The translations under genes and the position numbers were made by a program. 64,000 nucleotides of DNA from positions 248,001 to 312,000 of the forward strand of contig NZ_FXUT01000001.1 in NCBI RefSeq assembly GCF_900183385.1. Reading direction: 5' to 3'. Positions 19,009 through 29,030 of the stretch are shown piece after piece. This DNA comes from Listeria costaricensis. Lineage in GTDB: Bacteria > Bacillota > Bacilli > Lactobacillales > Listeriaceae. Under the pieces are notes generated by a model that saw only the letters and a list, made by a program, of their open reading frames with translations, did not search any database and had not been told where the DNA came from. Position 1 is the first letter of the stretch; the number at the start of each line of letters is the position of its first letter.

Positions 19009-19551
19009 ATGCCCAATCTATTAGGAATTACTTTATTAGAAATGATTGCCCGGAAGGCTTCTAGCGGTTATGATCTGGCTTATCAGTTGAAAATTATGCA
19101 AAACACGCATCATAGTCAAATTTATCCTACTTTAGCAAAACTTGAGGAAGCTGGTTTGCTTCATGTTGAAAAACAAGTCCAAGATGGAAAGCCCAATAAA
19201 AAAATCTATACCATTACGGAAGCTGGCTTAAAGACGCTTTACGAGTGGTCCGAAAAGCCAGCTAAGATTCCTGTTACACGAGATGAATTTACAATCAAAC
19301 TCCAACTTGACTGGCTAAATCCAGATCGAACAAGTCAACTTTTGAATGAACGGAAAAATTATTTAAATGAGCAATGTGAACTGATTAATGCTACCCTAAC
19401 ACATTTTGAAAATGAGCTTGGATTAGTATCAGAAACAGATAAAAAAAGGAATATGTCCTACCAAATTTATCTGCGAAAAAAACAACTAGTTCGTGCAGAA
19501 ATTGATTGGTGTAATGATTTGTTAGAAAAAAATGAAAAACCCAGTTCTTAG
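19009..19551 (+). CDS. ladR: PadR-family repressor LadR
   Basis: This 180-residue regulator has a PadR winged helix (LLGITLLEMIARKASSGYDLAYQLKIM ... IYPTLAKLEEAGLLHVEKQVQDGKPNKKIYTITEAG). A C-terminal helical dimerisation part (DEFTIKLQLDWLNPDRTSQLLNERKNYLNEQ) follows. ATG 19009 follows AGAAGGTG. It is divergent from mdrL and likely represses it, and perhaps itself, through the shared ATGT-N8-ACAT sites until a drug binds. The identification rests on family plus neighbour. Confidence 0.88.
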   Translation: MPNLLGITLLEMIARKASSGYDLAYQLKIMQNTHHSQIYPTLAKLEEAGLLHVEKQVQDGKPNKKIYTITEAGLKTLYEWSEKPAKIPVTRDEFTIKLQLDWLNPDRTSQLLNERKNYLNEQCELINATLTHFENELGLVSETDKKRNMSYQIYLRKKQLVRAEIDWCNDLLEKNEKPSS

Positions 19552-19585
19552 GCGCACTACAAGCATGCGCTAAGAACTGGGTTTA
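19536..19585. terminator. Bidirectional terminator between ladR and the LRR protein gene
   Basis: AAACCCAGTTCTTAGGCGC pairs with GCGCTAAGAACTGGGTTT (18 bp), with A-rich and T-rich flanks serving both convergent genes. Confidence 0.92.
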
Positions 19586-19588
19586 GTT

Positions 19589-21391
19589 TTATTTTTTACG
19601 AAGGTAGAGAGCGCCATAGCCAACAAGCGCCAATCCTAGCAAAAGCATGGAGCTACCAACCGCTTGATCCCCCGTTTGAGGTAAAGTTTGGTTGGTTTCT
19701 TGCGGTGTAACGACTGTATCTGCAGTAGCTGGTGGGAGTATTTGAGGTGTTTGATTATTGTTGTTATCGTCGTCGTTATCTGACGGAATTACATTTGGTG
19801 AATCAGCTATGACTTTAACAGCCATGGTAGACTCTGTTTTGGCACCAACTGAGTCGGTCACACTATAAGTTACCGTATAATCACCTGCTAATGCCGTGTC
19901 AACTGTATTATTCTCAACGACTAATTTGTCTGTTAAATTGCCATCCTCGTAGTCCTTCGCAGTGGCATAGTCGAGCGGATTAAATGTATCACCTACATGA
20001 AGGGTGACGCTGCTCGGATTATTTATAACGGGAGAGTCGTTGATGACATGAATGGTAACGTTTTTGGTAGTCGTTTGTCCTTGTGCATCCGCCACCGAAT
20101 AAGTGATGGGATAGTCTCCTGGTTTTGTGTTGTCAACCGTTCCCGTATAGGTAATCTGGTTGGTTAGGTCTCCGTCTTCCGTATCCGTAGCTGTGACATT
20201 TTTTAGCACATCGACTTTATCGCCAACATGGATTGTTTGGTCAGTAGCAAAAATAGCTGGCGGATCATTGATGACAGTCACATTTACCGTTATAGTAGCC
20301 GTGCCTCCTTGGCTGTCTGTTACTGAATAAGTGATGGGATAGACGCCGACCGTTTGATTGTCGACAGAACCTGTAATAACGATTTGGTTTGTCAAATCGC
20401 CGTCTTCTTCATCCGTAGCTGTGACATTTGCTCGTAAATCAGGATTCTGCTCAACGTGAATGGTTTTATCACTTGCTGCGATGATCGGCTGCACATTGTA
20501 AATCCAGTCGAGCGGTTGAAGAACCGTTCCGCTGAAATAAAAAGCCTCTTCCCCTTCAAACTCTGTATAGTTGAATGTGTAGCTGGTATTTTCAGTGCCA
20601 GCAGGGATATCGGTCCATGAAATTTCATTGGAAACTGAATCATATGTGCCATCATTAGAAATATTAACTGGCTCAATATAGTTATTAATCCCTCTAATCT
20701 TATTCGGGACAGTTAGATCCACTTTTCCTTCAGTGACAGTTTGGATGGGCATGGTGATGCTTTGTTGTTCCACATAAATTGTCCCAACTGTTTTACCAGC
20801 TACAGCCGAGACATCATAAACATGATTATTTTCTAGATAAACAGCATGAATGGCGTCTAAATCTGTTAGAACGGTAATATCTTCAATATTATTATTGATC
20901 AAGTCTAAGTTTGTGAGCTGTTGCATGTTTTGAACTGGCGAAATATCTTGAATCTGATTATTAGTCAATTCGAGTTCCTGAAGCGTTGTCAACGATGCCA
21001 ATTGTGAAATATCCGTGATGTTGTCGTTATCAAGATAGAGATGGGTTATTTTAGGCAACTGAGCGATCGGTGATAAATCCTGTAAATCAGAGTTATTGAT
21101 CGATAAATTGTCTAAATTGGTTGAGTATTGGAGCCCTTCTAGCGAATGAACCTGACCAAAAGCATTTCCATCATAGCTTAAAACCGTCAAGCCTTCCAAC
21201 TCAGCTTGTGTAGGGTCATGCGCTTGAATGTCATCCCCCGTGTATCCTAATGCTTCATTGATTGCATAACGTAATGCTTGGTCTGGTACTAATGAATCTG
21301 CTGCTATAGCTGAACTGGCCCAAGCAGGTACGGTGATAAAGAGAACTAGCATTGTTGCAAACACCATACGAATAATTTTTTTCATTTTCAT
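19589..21391 (-). CDS. LPXTG-anchored leucine-rich-repeat surface protein with Ig-like repeats (internalin-like)
   Basis: This 600-residue surface protein starts with a signal peptide (1-31) and a cap-like segment (VPDQALRYAINEALG). About five 22-residue LRRs of the NxxLxxLxLxxNxIxDIS type follow (93-200), then an Ig-like inter-region to about 300. Three Ig-like repeats (about 303-375, 378-451, 455-528) share TATDxEDGDLTNQI and YPITYSVTD cores. An Asn/Asp/Pro/Thr linker precedes the sortase signal LPQTGD (570-575), a hydrophobic helix and RKK. Sortase A would link it to peptidoglycan. The cap is not the classic internalin cap, so adhesion or invasion is not implied. It is an accessory gene between ladR and pflA. 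Confidence 0.9.
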   Translation of the reverse strand: MKMKKIIRMVFATMLVLFITVPAWASSAIAADSLVPDQALRYAINEALGYTGDDIQAHDPTQAELEGLTVLSYDGNAFGQVHSLEGLQYSTNLDNLSINNSDLQDLSPIAQLPKITHLYLDNDNITDISQLASLTTLQELELTNNQIQDISPVQNMQQLTNLDLINNNIEDITVLTDLDAIHAVYLENNHVYDVSAVAGKTVGTIYVEQQSITMPIQTVTEGKVDLTVPNKIRGINNYIEPVNISNDGTYDSVSNEISWTDIPAGTENTSYTFNYTEFEGEEAFYFSGTVLQPLDWIYNVQPIIAASDKTIHVEQNPDLRANVTATDEEDGDLTNQIVITGSVDNQTVGVYPITYSVTDSQGGTATITVNVTVINDPPAIFATDQTIHVGDKVDVLKNVTATDTEDGDLTNQITYTGTVDNTKPGDYPITYSVADAQGQTTTKNVTIHVINDSPVINNPSSVTLHVGDTFNPLDYATAKDYEDGNLTDKLVVENNTVDTALAGDYTVTYSVTDSVGAKTESTMAVKVIADSPNVIPSDNDDDNNNNQTPQILPPATADTVVTPQETNQTLPQTGDQAVGSSMLLLGLALVGYGALYLRKK

Positions 21392-21557
21392 AATGATTCC
21401 CCCTTCTTTTTACAAAACATCCTAATGGATCTATACTCCTCCCTTTCCTTCCGGTGTTAGCACTATACCCTTATTTACCATGTTCGCAAACCTCAAAACG
21501 TTAAAAATACAACAAAAAAACTGGGAATCATATAAAAATAATGATTCCCAGTTTTTA

Positions 21558-22319
21558 TTAGCTTACAGTTGCATCAGGATAGGATTTGGTATCTAAAATC
21601 CGATTGGCCATGGCCACCGTCTCTTTATCAGGTGTTTCAATTCCTTCAAGCGGATAACGAATGCCCAGCTTTTCCCATTTGAAAACGCCCATTGTGTGAT
21701 ATGGCAGGACTTCCACTTTTCGAACATTCTTAAGCTGGCTAATAAATTCATGTAGCTTAGTCAAGTCGGCTGGATCATCTGTTTTAGTTGGTACCAGTAC
21801 ATGCCGGAGCCAGATAGGTTGATCACGATCACTTAGATATTTTGCAAAATCAAGAATAGGGGCATTGGGACGCGTGGTCAATTTAATGTGCTTGGCCGGG
21901 TCGATCTGTTTGATATCTAGCAGTACGAGATCCGTTAAATCCATGAGCCGATCCAATTTCTCGATAAATTCTGGGTCGCGTGAAAAACATCCACCACAAG
22001 TATCTACTGCTGTTCTAACGCCTGCTTTCTTATAGAGAGTGAATAGTTCAATCAAAAAATCAATCTGTAGAAGTGGTTCGCCGCCACTTACTGTTACACC
22101 ACCGCCAGTACCATCCCAAAATGCCTTGTAACTAATGGACTGATCAAAAATTTCTTGTGCAGTAACTTCTTTACCTGTACCAATTTTCCATGTATCAGGA
22201 TTATGGCAGTACTGACAACGAAGCAGACAGCCCTGCATAAAAATAATAAAACGAACACCAGGACCATCAACGGAACCCATCGTCTCTGTTGAATGAATTC
22301 TTCCAATTACCTCAGTCAT
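21558..22319 (-). CDS. pflA: Pyruvate formate-lyase activating enzyme
   Basis: This radical-SAM enzyme installs the glycyl radical on pyruvate formate-lyase. The 253 residues carry the cluster motif CLLRCQYC (Cys31, Cys35, Cys38), GGGVTVSGGEPLLQ, DTCGGCF and DIKQIDPAKH. I chose ATG 22319 (MTEVIGRIHS) because GAAAGGAAGAAGAG lies upstream. A longer in-frame start has no ribosome site. In L. monocytogenes it follows pflB, but here its substrate gene is missing from the locus. It must act on a PflB encoded elsewhere. An extended -10 (TGTTATGAT, 22399-22404) gives it its own promoter. Confidence 0.92.
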   Translation of the reverse strand: MTEVIGRIHSTETMGSVDGPGVRFIIFMQGCLLRCQYCHNPDTWKIGTGKEVTAQEIFDQSISYKAFWDGTGGGVTVSGGEPLLQIDFLIELFTLYKKAGVRTAVDTCGGCFSRDPEFIEKLDRLMDLTDLVLLDIKQIDPAKHIKLTTRPNAPILDFAKYLSDRDQPIWLRHVLVPTKTDDPADLTKLHEFISQLKNVRKVEVLPYHTMGVFKWEKLGIRYPLEGIETPDKETVAMANRILDTKSYPDATVS

Positions 22320-22603
22320 GATTCTCTTCTTCCTTTCGTGACGCACATCTATTTTAAAACTCTTTGTATAATAATGAACAATAATTGTTTACACTGTAAT
22401 CATAACACATTTTAGAAAAAATACTACAGTTTTCATAAAAAAAGTTTGACATTTTTTTGTCTTTTTTCGAAAGAAGCTGTTGAATATAGCAATTTAAAGC
22501 GGTTTCCAGTAATTGCAGTCGGAATTTCAATTTCACCCTGTATTAATGAATCGAGATATTCTGTTTTATAACAGATGACTACTTCATATAGTGCTATTGA
22601 ACA
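22320..22603. other. Intergenic region where pflB would be expected
   Basis: This AT-rich stretch between glpP and pflA holds only the pflA promoter (TATGAT at 22399-22404, minus strand, with TG extension). I see no stretch resembling the PflB C-terminal glycyl-radical region, so a clean loss or separate placement of pflB is more likely than decay in place. Confidence 0.6.
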
Positions 22604-22640
22604 CAAAAAAACATGTGAACAATTGTTATTCACATGTTTT
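22604..22640 (-). terminator. Terminator of the mutS-mutL-glpP unit
   Basis: AAACATGTGAA / TTCACATGTTT is a perfect 11-bp stem overlapping the glpP stop codon, with a run of T on the minus strand. Confidence 0.88.
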
Positions 22641-23198
22641 TCCACGCGGCCATAAATGTTGATCGGATGTAGTGACCGCGATGGCCCCTGCTTTTTGGAC
22701 TGCCTGTATTTGTTCTTGATTTTCAATTAATCCGCCTGCAATTATCGGGATATCGAGTCGGTGAAAAGTCTTTTCGATTTGCCCGGGCAGAATACCTGGC
22801 AGGAGCTCCACTGCATCTGGTTTTACTTTTTGAATGAGTGCCAATCCTTTTTCGTAGGCACTGGAATCAATCATAAATAAACGTTGAATAGCCAAAACGT
22901 GATGTTGCTTAGCTTTCAGAACGACATTGCCTCGTGTTGAAATAATCCCATGCGGTCGTACTTCCTGACATAAAAATTCGACTGCATAATCATCATTTTT
23001 CAGGCCATTTATAAGATCCGCATGAAGTAAAACTTTTTTGCCATTCGTCGTAGCAAAATGAACAAGCGGCTTCAGCTGTGCGATATGTGTTTCAAGCATT
23101 ACCATGTATGCGCCTGTTGCTTGCTCGACAATTTTTTCCACATCTTTTTGATGACGTGCAGCAGGAATGATGAGCTGCTCTCCAAATAATCTCTTCAT
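22626..23198 (-). CDS. glpP: Glycerol-3-phosphate-responsive antiterminator GlpP
   Basis: This 190-residue TIM-barrel-like protein of the GlpP family binds glycerol-3-phosphate. It then lets transcription read through leader terminators of glp genes. Motifs are PAARHQKDVEKI, VLLHADLINGLKND, GIISTRGNVVLKAK, LFMIDSSA, DAVELLPGILP and IIAGGLI. It sits 11 bp after mutL at the end of the mutS-mutL run. Its likely target is in this window, the long leader hairpin upstream of glpFK at 34601-34652. Confidence 0.92.
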   Translation of the reverse strand: MKRLFGEQLIIPAARHQKDVEKIVEQATGAYMVMLETHIAQLKPLVHFATTNGKKVLLHADLINGLKNDDYAVEFLCQEVRPHGIISTRGNVVLKAKQHHVLAIQRLFMIDSSAYEKGLALIQKVKPDAVELLPGILPGQIEKTFHRLDIPIIAGGLIENQEQIQAVQKAGAIAVTTSDQHLWPRGKTCE

Positions 23199-23209
23199 AC
23201 TAACTCCCT

Positions 23210-25090
23210 CTACATAACCCGCTTGAACATTTTTTCAAGCTCATAGGTCGTGTATTCAATGATAACAGGTCGACCATGCGGACAAGTAAATGGATCTTCT
23301 GCTTGTCGCAAAGTTTCCAGCAGTGTCTCCATATCGATCATCGTTAAATAGTGATTAGCTTTGATCGATTTCTTACAACTCATCATAATCGCCGTATCTT
23401 CTCTTAATTTATGAATACTGATACTTGGTGCATGCAGCGCCTCGTCAATAATGGCGCGCAAGGTCTCCTCCTCTTCTCCTTTTGGAAACCATGTAGGATG
23501 AGCGCGAATAATAAAGCTGCCGGTGCCAAAGTTCTCAAGAAAGACACCCACTTCTTCCAATTTTTCTTTTTGTTCTTGCAGTCGAATAAATTCATCGTTG
23601 GAAAACTCCAAAACAATCGGCACTAACAGTTCTTGCAATTCGCGTGAAACTTCACCAATTTTTTCGCGGAAGAATTCATATTTGATTCGCTCTTGAGCCG
23701 CATGCTGATCAATAATATACAGCCCCTTCTCATTTTGAGCTAAAATATAGGTCGCATGCATTTGCCCAATTGGATACATCTTGGGGATACGCGGCTCTTT
23801 TTCAGGCGCTACTTCCTCGGCCCGCGTTTCAGGTGGTTCTGCCGCATAAAGTGCTTCTTGTTCGCGTACCCCGCTTGCATCACTCTCAGGCGGTACATAT
23901 GCTGGAATATCTGGCTGACTGAAAAGTGGGCGCGGTTCTCCTTGAGACTTCTCCTCTGCCTCTTCAAAGAATGCCGGCTTTTCTTCAGCCGTTTCCTGTT
24001 CTTTTTCTTCTTTAGGAGCGGCTTTTAGCGGATTTAAATCCATCTGAAGCTGCTCGGAAGCAAGTTTTTGTTTTTTGGAGATTTCGCCACTAGGAATAAG
24101 TTGCAACTGATGGAAAGCCTTTTTCAACATTTCGGCGATCAGCTGCCCTAACTCTTTCTCCTTACTAAGCCGTACCTCAAGTTTAGCTGGATGAACATTC
24201 ACATCCACAATAATTGGATCCATATCGATTTGAAGGACGATGATGGGAAATCGGCCAATCGGCAAAAGCGTATGGTACCCTTCCTGAATCGCTTTCACCA
24301 GTGCAAAATTCTTGATAAATCGCCCATTGATGATGGTTGAGATATAGTTTCGGTTGGAACGATTGACTTCTGGCAAGACAGCATAGCCGCTAATTTTGAA
24401 ATCCAAGGACTCAGCAGAAACGGGGACTGTTTTTTTGGCAATCGAGACGCCGTAAATTGCTGCCATGACCTGTCTGAGATCCCCATTGCCGTTTGTTTCT
24501 AAAAGTGACTTGCCATTATGTGAAAGGCGGAAACTAATCGTTGGATGTGCCAAAGCCAGGCGGTTAATAATATCCGTAATGTTGCCAAGTTCAGTGGGCA
24601 GGCTTTTTAAATATTTCAGGCGAGCCGGTGTATTATAAAATAACTGGCTCACTTCAATTTGCGTGCCTTTGCGTGATTGACTGCTGGTTTTCTCTAATAC
24701 TTTGCCACCTTCAAGAATAATTTTAGTGCCGGGGCCATTACCAGTAGATGTGGTCATTTCGACATGTGCAACAGAAGCAATACTCGGAAGTGCCTCGCCG
24801 CGAAAGCCTAATGTATGAACTCGAAATAAGTCATTTTCATTTTTGATCTTGCTGGTTGCATGCCGTAAAAAAGCCACGGGAACATCTTCCGGGTCGATTC
24901 CGTCGCCATTATCGATGACCGTCATCTTATTCAAACCTGCTTCCTCGATCAGAATATCGATGACTGTGCTTCCGGCATCAATCGCATTTTCAACGAGTTC
25001 CTTTATCACCGAAGCCGGACGTTCAACCACTTCTCCAGCGGCAATCTTATTGGATAAGGCGTCACTTAATTCAACAATTTTTGTAGACAT
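23210..25090 (-). CDS. mutL: DNA mismatch repair protein MutL
   Basis: This is the 626-residue mismatch-repair mediator. The N-terminal GHKL ATPase shows [31 protein letters not shown] and [11 protein letters not shown]. An acidic, Pro/Glu-rich linker follows (about 350-430). The C-terminal dimerisation/endonuclease domain carries [12 protein letters not shown], the DQHA-x2-E-x4-E metal motif found in organisms without MutH, and [10 protein letters not shown]. It nicks the daughter strand after MutS recruitment. It lies 15 bp after mutS and 11 bp before glpP. Confidence 0.97.
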   Translation of the reverse strand: MSTKIVELSDALSNKIAAGEVVERPASVIKELVENAIDAGSTVIDILIEEAGLNKMTVIDNGDGIDPEDVPVAFLRHATSKIKNENDLFRVHTLGFRGEALPSIASVAHVEMTTSTGNGPGTKIILEGGKVLEKTSSQSRKGTQIEVSQLFYNTPARLKYLKSLPTELGNITDIINRLALAHPTISFRLSHNGKSLLETNGNGDLRQVMAAIYGVSIAKKTVPVSAESLDFKISGYAVLPEVNRSNRNYISTIINGRFIKNFALVKAIQEGYHTLLPIGRFPIIVLQIDMDPIIVDVNVHPAKLEVRLSKEKELGQLIAEMLKKAFHQLQLIPSGEISKKQKLASEQLQMDLNPLKAAPKEEKEQETAEEKPAFFEEAEEKSQGEPRPLFSQPDIPAYVPPESDASGVREQEALYAAEPPETRAEEVAPEKEPRIPKMYPIGQMHATYILAQNEKGLYIIDQHAAQERIKYEFFREKIGEVSRELQELLVPIVLEFSNDEFIRLQEQKEKLEEVGVFLENFGTGSFIIRAHPTWFPKGEEEETLRAIIDEALHAPSISIHKLREDTAIMMSCKKSIKANHYLTMIDMETLLETLRQAEDPFTCPHGRPVIIEYTTYELEKMFKRVM

Positions 25091-25105
25091 CTTACATTCC
25101 CGCCT

Positions 25106-27730
25106 TTACTTTAATTTCTTTTGCAATTCATAAAGTTTATTCATGGCGTCCATTGGTGTCATCTGCATGAGATTGATGCCTCGCACTTCTTTGATGAACT
25201 CACTTTCTTTTTTGGCCTGTTTTGGTGCTTCATCAATTGGAAACATTGAAAGCTGAACCTCTTCATGGATTTCCATACCAAGATCAGCCAGCTCAGCAGC
25301 TTTTACTTTTGTTTCTGGTAATTTTGATGGCAGTGTTTGGGAATTCTTACTTTCTTTTTCAAGCTCCGTTAAAATATCACTGGCACGTGCAATCAATTTT
25401 TCAGGAAGTCGGGCAAGCTGTGCGACATGGATTCCGTAACTCTTGTCGGCTGGTCCTTCCTTAATTTTATGAAGGAAGACGACTTTCCCGTTCTCTTCAA
25501 TCGCACTGACATGAATATTGACTAAACTTTCCAGTGAATCTTGAAGAATTGTGAGTTCATGATAGTGCGTAGAAAACAGTGTTTTGGCATGCACTTCTTC
25601 ATGGATATATTCAATAATCGCTTGCGCTAGTGCCATACCATCATAAGTTGCAGTTCCACGACCAATTTCATCAAATAAAATCAAACTGTCTTTGGTTGCA
25701 TGGACAATTGCATTTCTAGCTTCTAACATTTCGACCATAAATGTACTTTGGCCCGCAATTAAATCATCTGCTGCGCCAATACGTGTAAAAACTTGATCGA
25801 AAATCGGTAAAACAGCTTCTTCTGCTGGTACGAAGCAGCCGATTTGTGCACAAATCGCCGTCAGGGCAATCTGCCGCATATAGGTGCTTTTACCTGACAT
25901 ATTGGGCCCAGTAATTAGTAAGATTTCACGTGAATCATTTAGCTCACAGTCATTCGCTACATAAGTCTGAGCGCCCATGACTTTCTCAACAACAGGATGT
26001 CGACCGCCTTTTACTGAAAGTGTACCGTTTTCGCTAAGTGTTGGCCGGATAAAATGATTTTTTTCACTGATTTCAGCAAAGCTCTGCAGGCAATCAATCA
26101 TACTAATCTTTTTAGCCAGTTCTTGCAGGCGTTCGATATATGTTTTAACCATTTCACGAATTTCCGAGAAAAGACGGTATTCCAAATCAACACTTTTTTC
26201 CTCTGCCTCTAGGATGAGCTTTTCCTTCTCTTTCAATTCAGGTGTGATATAGCGCTCCGCATTGGTCAATGTTTGTTTGCGTTCATAGCGTCCTTCCGGC
26301 AAAAGATGTGTGTTGGCACGTGTCACTTCAATATAGTAACCGAACACACGATTAAATCCAACTTTTAGAGACTTAATGCCTGTCAGCTGTCGTTCTTTTG
26401 CTTCAAGTTCAGCAATCCAGCTTTTTCCATTGCGGCTTGCATCTCGGTATGTATCCAGTTCCGCGTTATAGCCATCCTTGATGATGCCGCCCTCACGAAT
26501 CGAAAGCGGTGGCGACTCAATAACGGCCTGTTCTAAAATCTCAGTTAGCTCCTCACAAGGATCGAGCTCCGCCGCTAGTTTGGCCAAATTGGTTGCTCCA
26601 GCCATACTCGTAATGGTAGCTTTGATTTTCGGAATCTGATAAAGTGAGTTGCGAAGTTGAATTAAATCACGGGCATTGACATTCCCGTAAGCAACTCGTC
26701 CAGCAAGGCGTTCTAAATCATAGACGTTTTTCAGATTTTCAATCAATTCCACGCGCTCAAAGAAGTGGGCTTTTAATTCAGCCACATCATCCTGCCGCTC
26801 CAAAATCATGGCACGGTCAATTAATGGACGATCAATCCATTGCTTTAAAAGTCGCCCCCCCATTGCCGTTTTTGTCTGGTCAAGAAGCCAAAGCAGTGTT
26901 CCTTGCCGTCCCTTGCCACGAATGGATTCAGAAAGCTCCAGATTACGTTTTGAATAATAGTCCATTTTCATATAATGGCTAGTTTCATAATGAATTGCTT
27001 TTTGCAAATGCCCCAGATCCCGCTTTTGCGTATCAGAAAGGTAATTGAGTAAAATAGCAATGGCTTTTTTTTCGGTAGGTGTTGTACTGCGATCAACTAG
27101 GGATTCAAAGGAGGCACTCAGCGTAGTGTTTTCATGAAGCGAAAGAGTTAGTCCAAGCTGATCTTTTATATTGTCAGGGAGAAGGGCTTGATCCTTTTCG
27201 CTTATGACAAGCTCACGAGTTGAAAGCGTTGAGAGTTCATTTAAAAGACGCTCCGTTTCCGCAGTGAGCAAGGTCGACTTCAATTCTCCAGTGGAAAGAT
27301 CACAATAAGCAAAACCACATTCTCGGTCTTCAAAACGATAAAGCGCTGAAATAAAGTTATTCTCTTTTTCCTTAAGCCCTTTTTCGTCCATGACCGTTCC
27401 TGGGGAGATGAGCTGAACCACTTCCCTTTTGACCATGCCTTTAGTTGTTTTAGGATCCTCTACTTGTTCACAAATCGCCACTTTATAGCCTTTTTCAATC
27501 AATGTATCAATATAGCCGCTTGCCGAATGATAGGGAACTCCGCACATGGGAATCTTCTCTTCGCCTCCGCCTTCACGACCTGTTAAAGTAATCTCAAGAA
27601 TTTGTGAAGCTTTTAATGCATCATCAAAAAACATTTCATAAAAATCGCCTAGTCGGAAAAATAAAAATGCATCCTGATACCCGGCCTTTATTGCCAAATA
27701 TTGCTGCATCATTGGTGTATATTCTGCCAT
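25106..27730 (-). CDS. mutS: DNA mismatch repair protein MutS
   Basis: This mismatch sensor has an N-terminal domain with the FxE mismatch-binding motif (FYEMF), connector, lever and clamp domains, and an ABC-type ATPase. ATPase motifs are [22 protein letters not shown] and STHYHEL, followed by an HTH-like C-terminal part. Length with the chosen start is 874 aa. ATG 27730 gives MAEYTP, as in other Listeria MutS. The two ATGs further upstream lie too close to the AAGGG ribosome site. Confidence 0.97.
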   Translation of the reverse strand: MAEYTPMMQQYLAIKAGYQDAFLFFRLGDFYEMFFDDALKASQILEITLTGREGGGEEKIPMCGVPYHSASGYIDTLIEKGYKVAICEQVEDPKTTKGMVKREVVQLISPGTVMDEKGLKEKENNFISALYRFEDRECGFAYCDLSTGELKSTLLTAETERLLNELSTLSTRELVISEKDQALLPDNIKDQLGLTLSLHENTTLSASFESLVDRSTTPTEKKAIAILLNYLSDTQKRDLGHLQKAIHYETSHYMKMDYYSKRNLELSESIRGKGRQGTLLWLLDQTKTAMGGRLLKQWIDRPLIDRAMILERQDDVAELKAHFFERVELIENLKNVYDLERLAGRVAYGNVNARDLIQLRNSLYQIPKIKATITSMAGATNLAKLAAELDPCEELTEILEQAVIESPPLSIREGGIIKDGYNAELDTYRDASRNGKSWIAELEAKERQLTGIKSLKVGFNRVFGYYIEVTRANTHLLPEGRYERKQTLTNAERYITPELKEKEKLILEAEEKSVDLEYRLFSEIREMVKTYIERLQELAKKISMIDCLQSFAEISEKNHFIRPTLSENGTLSVKGGRHPVVEKVMGAQTYVANDCELNDSREILLITGPNMSGKSTYMRQIALTAICAQIGCFVPAEEAVLPIFDQVFTRIGAADDLIAGQSTFMVEMLEARNAIVHATKDSLILFDEIGRGTATYDGMALAQAIIEYIHEEVHAKTLFSTHYHELTILQDSLESLVNIHVSAIEENGKVVFLHKIKEGPADKSYGIHVAQLARLPEKLIARASDILTELEKESKNSQTLPSKLPETKVKAAELADLGMEIHEEVQLSMFPIDEAPKQAKKESEFIKEVRGINLMQMTPMDAMNKLYELQKKLK

Positions 27731-27819
27731 TTTCTTCATCATCCCTTACTTATTATGCGTGTATTGTCTATTTTTTATTATAACATAAAGAATAACTGCT
27801 TTCATCGCATGAAAAGCAG

Positions 27820-28182
27820 TTATTCTTCGGTATCTAAATGACGGGAAACACGTTCTTCTATCTCTTTTGTGAGCGCTTGGAGCAGATCATTTGCTTCTGT
27901 TTGTGTACGTCTGAATTCCGCCACAACTGGTAAAGTCTCCAGCTCGTTTTGCAGGCGATCTATCTCTTGTTCCGTCTGTTTTAATGCTTGGTATTTTCCG
28001 TAATGTTCTAGATTTACTGCTTGTTTTTGCAAAGCCTTAATTTGATTTACTTTTTGAGCAATTTTTTTGTTTTGATTAATCCGTTCTTCGGCTGCTTGAT
28101 AGGCTTTTATCTCATCTGTTTGACGCAGCGTCTGACGGATTTTTTTTGCTTCTTGAATCAGTTCATCACGCTGATACGCCAT
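27820..28182 (-). CDS. ricA: RicA/YmcA, YlbF-family regulator of RNA processing
   Basis: This 120-residue, fully helical YlbF/YmcA-family protein contains the signature NQIKALQKQAVNLEHYGKYQALKQTEQEIDRLQNEL. In Bacillus it forms the RicAFT (Y-complex) that acts with RNase Y in mRNA maturation. This protein is shorter than B. subtilis YmcA (about 143 aa) and contains no Cys. The C-terminal tail that carries a cluster-associated Cys in B. subtilis (from memory) is absent. It sits between ymdB and mutS, as in Listeria and Bacillus. Confidence 0.87.
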   Translation of the reverse strand: MAYQRDELIQEAKKIRQTLRQTDEIKAYQAAEERINQNKKIAQKVNQIKALQKQAVNLEHYGKYQALKQTEQEIDRLQNELETLPVVAEFRRTQTEANDLLQALTKEIEERVSRHLDTEE

Positions 28183-28199
28183 TCGTTTCTCCCCCTTGA

Positions 28200-29000
28200 T
28201 TAAGAATAGAAAGGATTATCTTCGTTGATTAGAATCCGTTCGATCCGGCTTGCTTTGCCTGAATCCTCGTTTAGTGTAATTAGACAAGCAGAAAGTACCG
28301 CACGTCCTTTTTTAGGAACTTCAAAGCGTGTTGGGAGGCTTGTCTTGAATCGACGTAAAACAGCTTCCTTTTCCATGCCAAGAATCGCGTCATAAGGGCC
28401 AGTCATGCCAGTATCCGTTAAATAGGCTGTTCCTTCTGGTAAAATTCGATTATCTGAAGTCTGAACATGCGTGTGCGTTCCGACAACGGCAGATACTCGT
28501 CCATCTAAATACCAACCCATCGCTTCCTTTTCGCTAGTCGTTTCTGCATGGAAATCTACAAAAATGATATTGGTGCGTTTTTTAGCTTCGGCAACAAGCT
28601 CATCTATTTTACGGAACGGATCATCCAAATCAGCCATAAAAGTCCGTCCTTGTAAATTAATAACGGCTACTTCATGCTGATTGCTTTTTACAAAAACCAT
28701 ACCAGTTCCAGGTGTTGTATCTTCAGGATAGTTGGCTGGTCGAACAAGATATTTTGCTTCATCAATAAATTCAAAAATATCTCGGTTATCAAAACTATGA
28801 TTACCAAGCGTCACAGCACTGGCACCTAGTTCAAGAAATTGTTTATAAATTTTTTCAGTGATCCCGCGGCCGCTTGCAGCATTTTCACCATTCATAATCG
28901 TGATGGTTGGTTTGTACTTTGCTTTTAGTTTTGGCAAATATTCACTGACCGCATCACGACCAATCGAGCCAACGATATCTCCGATGAATAAAATTTTCAT
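28200..29000 (-). CDS. ymdB: YmdB-family metallophosphodiesterase
   Basis: This 266-residue dinuclear-metal phosphodiesterase of the YmdB family is active on 2',3'-cyclic nucleotides in B. subtilis. There it affects RNA turnover and biofilm decisions. Metal-ligand motifs are GDIVGSIGRD, MNGENAASGRGI, TLGNHSFDN, FVDFHAETTSEK and VGTHTHVQTSD. In both genera it neighbours RNase-Y-pathway genes. Here ricA is 17 bp downstream, but rny itself is not adjacent because of the rearrangement after the GNAT gene. Confidence 0.93.
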   Translation of the reverse strand: MKILFIGDIVGSIGRDAVSEYLPKLKAKYKPTITIMNGENAASGRGITEKIYKQFLELGASAVTLGNHSFDNRDIFEFIDEAKYLVRPANYPEDTTPGTGMVFVKSNQHEVAVINLQGRTFMADLDDPFRKIDELVAEAKKRTNIIFVDFHAETTSEKEAMGWYLDGRVSAVVGTHTHVQTSDNRILPEGTAYLTDTGMTGPYDAILGMEKEAVLRRFKTSLPTRFEVPKKGRAVLSACLITLNEDSGKASRIERILINEDNPFYS

Positions 29001-29030
29001 TTTGTCATTCCTACTTTCATTAAACTCCAG

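Noticed and set aside
22370-22395. Rex or Fnr site before pflA
   Set aside because: AACA-TAAT-TGTT has only 4-bp arms and does not match either consensus.
22354-22536. Possible remnant of pflB
   Set aside because: The translated stretch is AT-driven and shows no resemblance to PflB in any frame I read.
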